A DNA stretch of 32,687 nucleotides from Prolixibacteraceae bacterium. Its GTDB lineage: Bacteria > Bacteroidota > Bacteroidia > Bacteroidales > Prolixibacteraceae. Under the pieces are notes generated by a model. The model made no database searches. It was not told the DNA's origin and saw only the letters and a program-made list of their open reading frames with translations. Every line of letters starts with the position of its first letter. Position 1 is the first letter of the stretch. The DNA is taken from assembly GCA_023228025.1 (NCBI GenBank), contig JALOCD010000047.1:1-32687 (forward strand), written 5' to 3'. Positions 31,692 through 32,687 of this stretch are shown here, in pieces. The translations under genes were made by a program, and so were the position numbers.

Positions 31692-32543
31692 ATGCAAACC
31701 ATTGACAACATTATTGGCGTTGATCTTGGCGGAACAAATATTCGCGCCGGAAAAATTATTGGAGAGAAAATTGTTCATTTAACCAAGCTTCCAACCCCTT
31801 CAAAAGGCAGTGTGGAAGAGGTATTGGAACAAATCTATAAGGCAATTGACGACTGTGTCGATGAGGCTTCTGTCTCCATTGGTGTGGGAGTTCCATCCGT
31901 GGTTGACGTTGAACAAGGAATCGTATATGATGTGACCAATATTCCATCCTGGAAAGTTGTCAATTTGAAAGAGTTACTCGAGCAGCGTTACAATCTGCCG
32001 GTACATGTCAACAACGATGCCAATTGCTTTGCGGTAGGGGAGAAATTCTTCGGAAAAGCAAAATCCTTCAAAAATATCGTTGGTGTTACGCTGGGAACCG
32101 GACTTGGTTGTGGATTGATCTTCAATGGCAAGTTGTACGAAGGTTCAAATTGCGGTGCCGGCGAATTTGGCAATGTGCCGTATCTCCTACACACTACGGA
32201 ATATTATGCAAGTGGTCAGTTCTTTACGGATGAAAAGAAAGTGAAAGCAATTGATCTGGTCCAAAAGGCCAAAGCCGGTGATGCATCTGCCTTAAACATT
32301 TTTGCAGAATATGGTTTCCATCTTGGCCAGGCGCTCAAGTCTATTTTGTACGCATATGATCCTGAGGTTATTATCCTGGGAGGATCTGTTGCCCAGTCAT
32401 TTGCTCTATACAAAGAGGCCATGTACGGTGCCATGCAGGACTTTGCCTTCCGAAATGTATTGGCCAACCTGAGAATTGAAGTTTCAGAGCTGGAAAATTC
32501 TGCCATTTTTGGGGCGGCGGCTCTTCCACTAATCAAACAGTAA
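31692..32543 (+). CDS. ROK-family sugar kinase without the usual zinc motif
   Basis: The 283-residue protein has the ATP-binding motif GVDLGGTNIR at 9-18, catalytic Asp109 in VNNDANCFAVGE at 106-117, and GVTLGTGLGCGLIFNGKLYE at 131-150. The usual ROK zinc site (GHxxxxxxCxCGxxGCxE) is absent: after GAGEFGNVPY at 155-164 there is no Cys-rich loop and the His is Asn161. This marks a subset of ROK proteins that lack structural zinc; kinase residues are otherwise intact. Sugar specificity is not readable. It may handle glucose, GlcNAc or ManNAc. The ATG at 31692 is chosen because the motif begins seven residues in. TATTTTTA at 31639-31646 is a weak -7 candidate. Confidence 0.85.
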   Translation: MQTIDNIIGVDLGGTNIRAGKIIGEKIVHLTKLPTPSKGSVEEVLEQIYKAIDDCVDEASVSIGVGVPSVVDVEQGIVYDVTNIPSWKVVNLKELLEQRYNLPVHVNNDANCFAVGEKFFGKAKSFKNIVGVTLGTGLGCGLIFNGKLYEGSNCGAGEFGNVPYLLHTTEYYASGQFFTDEKKVKAIDLVQKAKAGDASALNIFAEYGFHLGQALKSILYAYDPEVIILGGSVAQSFALYKEAMYGAMQDFAFRNVLANLRIEVSELENSAIFGAAALPLIKQ

Positions 32544-32637
32544 ACAATAAATAATTAAAGATTACAAATCAATGTCGTTTAGTTAAGAAAACCTTCTAAA
32601 GGTATTGATTTTATTGATATTTTGATCAAAATTGTTC

Positions 32638-32669
32638 TTTGAAATGTTTGTAGTTAGCGGATAATTTTT
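32638..32669 (+). promoter_or_regulatory. Candidate promoter for a gene beyond the right edge
   Basis: TTTG at 32638-32641 is followed after 20 bases by TAATTTTT at 32662-32669, near the Bacteroidota consensus (last base T rather than G). It lies in the 144-base tail after the ROK gene, where no coding sequence is seen, and points off the window. Confidence 0.4.
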
Positions 32670-32687
32670 TATCTTGTGGGATATAAG

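Overview
The window looks like a chromosomal piece of a member of the Bacteroidota, probably Bacteroidales or a relative. Support comes from the promoter form TTTG-N19-TAnnTTTG ahead of rpsF, the near absence of Shine-Dalgarno sequences, the 6-bladed beta-propeller lipoproteins with a G-x-GPGE motif, an NVEALA-like small exported peptide, MG2/TonB-plug proteins carrying the LLTQGWR motif, and many multi-hairpin intergenic repeats. The genus cannot be named from sequence alone.

Bases 1-4263 are an accessory cassette: a propeller lipoprotein cut by the left edge, a membrane-anchored thioredoxin-like protein (CSAC), the wreck of an RND transporter gene joined to the tail of a signal peptidase I gene, a small cysteine-containing NVEALA-like peptide, and a second propeller lipoprotein. 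Bases 4392-16365 hold a full-length but atypical RND permease (a nearly identical paralogue of the broken copy), a transglutaminase-like protein with a discoidin-like tail, two paralogous MG2 cell-surface proteins separated by a 220-base multi-hairpin element, and decayed remnants of a thioredoxin-like gene and a DUF4143 ATPase.

Bases 16835-26699, all on the minus strand, form one operon for a membrane complex related to complex I and to group 4 [NiFe] hydrogenases. The order of transcription is hyfB-like 1, hyfB-like 2, hyfC, hyfE, hyfF, hyfG (NuoCD-like), and a ferredoxin-NuoB-like fusion. All ion-transport subunits keep their charged residues. The large subunit has lost all four [NiFe] cysteines, the small subunit has lost three of four proximal-cluster cysteines, and its ferredoxin part has lost exactly one of two [4Fe-4S] clusters. 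This is an energy-converting hydrogenase-related (Ehr-type) machine that cannot be a hydrogenase. It is the strongest candidate here for undescribed biochemistry.

Bases 27097-32543 are housekeeping. They hold rpsF-rpsR-rplI with a clear promoter and terminator, an AmgK-like sugar kinase fused to a RapZ C-terminal domain, a 42-residue zinc-ribbon-like protein, a MurU-like nucleotidyltransferase, ung on the minus strand, and a ROK sugar kinase lacking the usual zinc site. The kinase and nucleotidyltransferase suggest a muramic acid recycling route (sugar to sugar-1-phosphate to UDP-sugar). Several very long, nearly perfect palindromes lie in the intergenic gaps.
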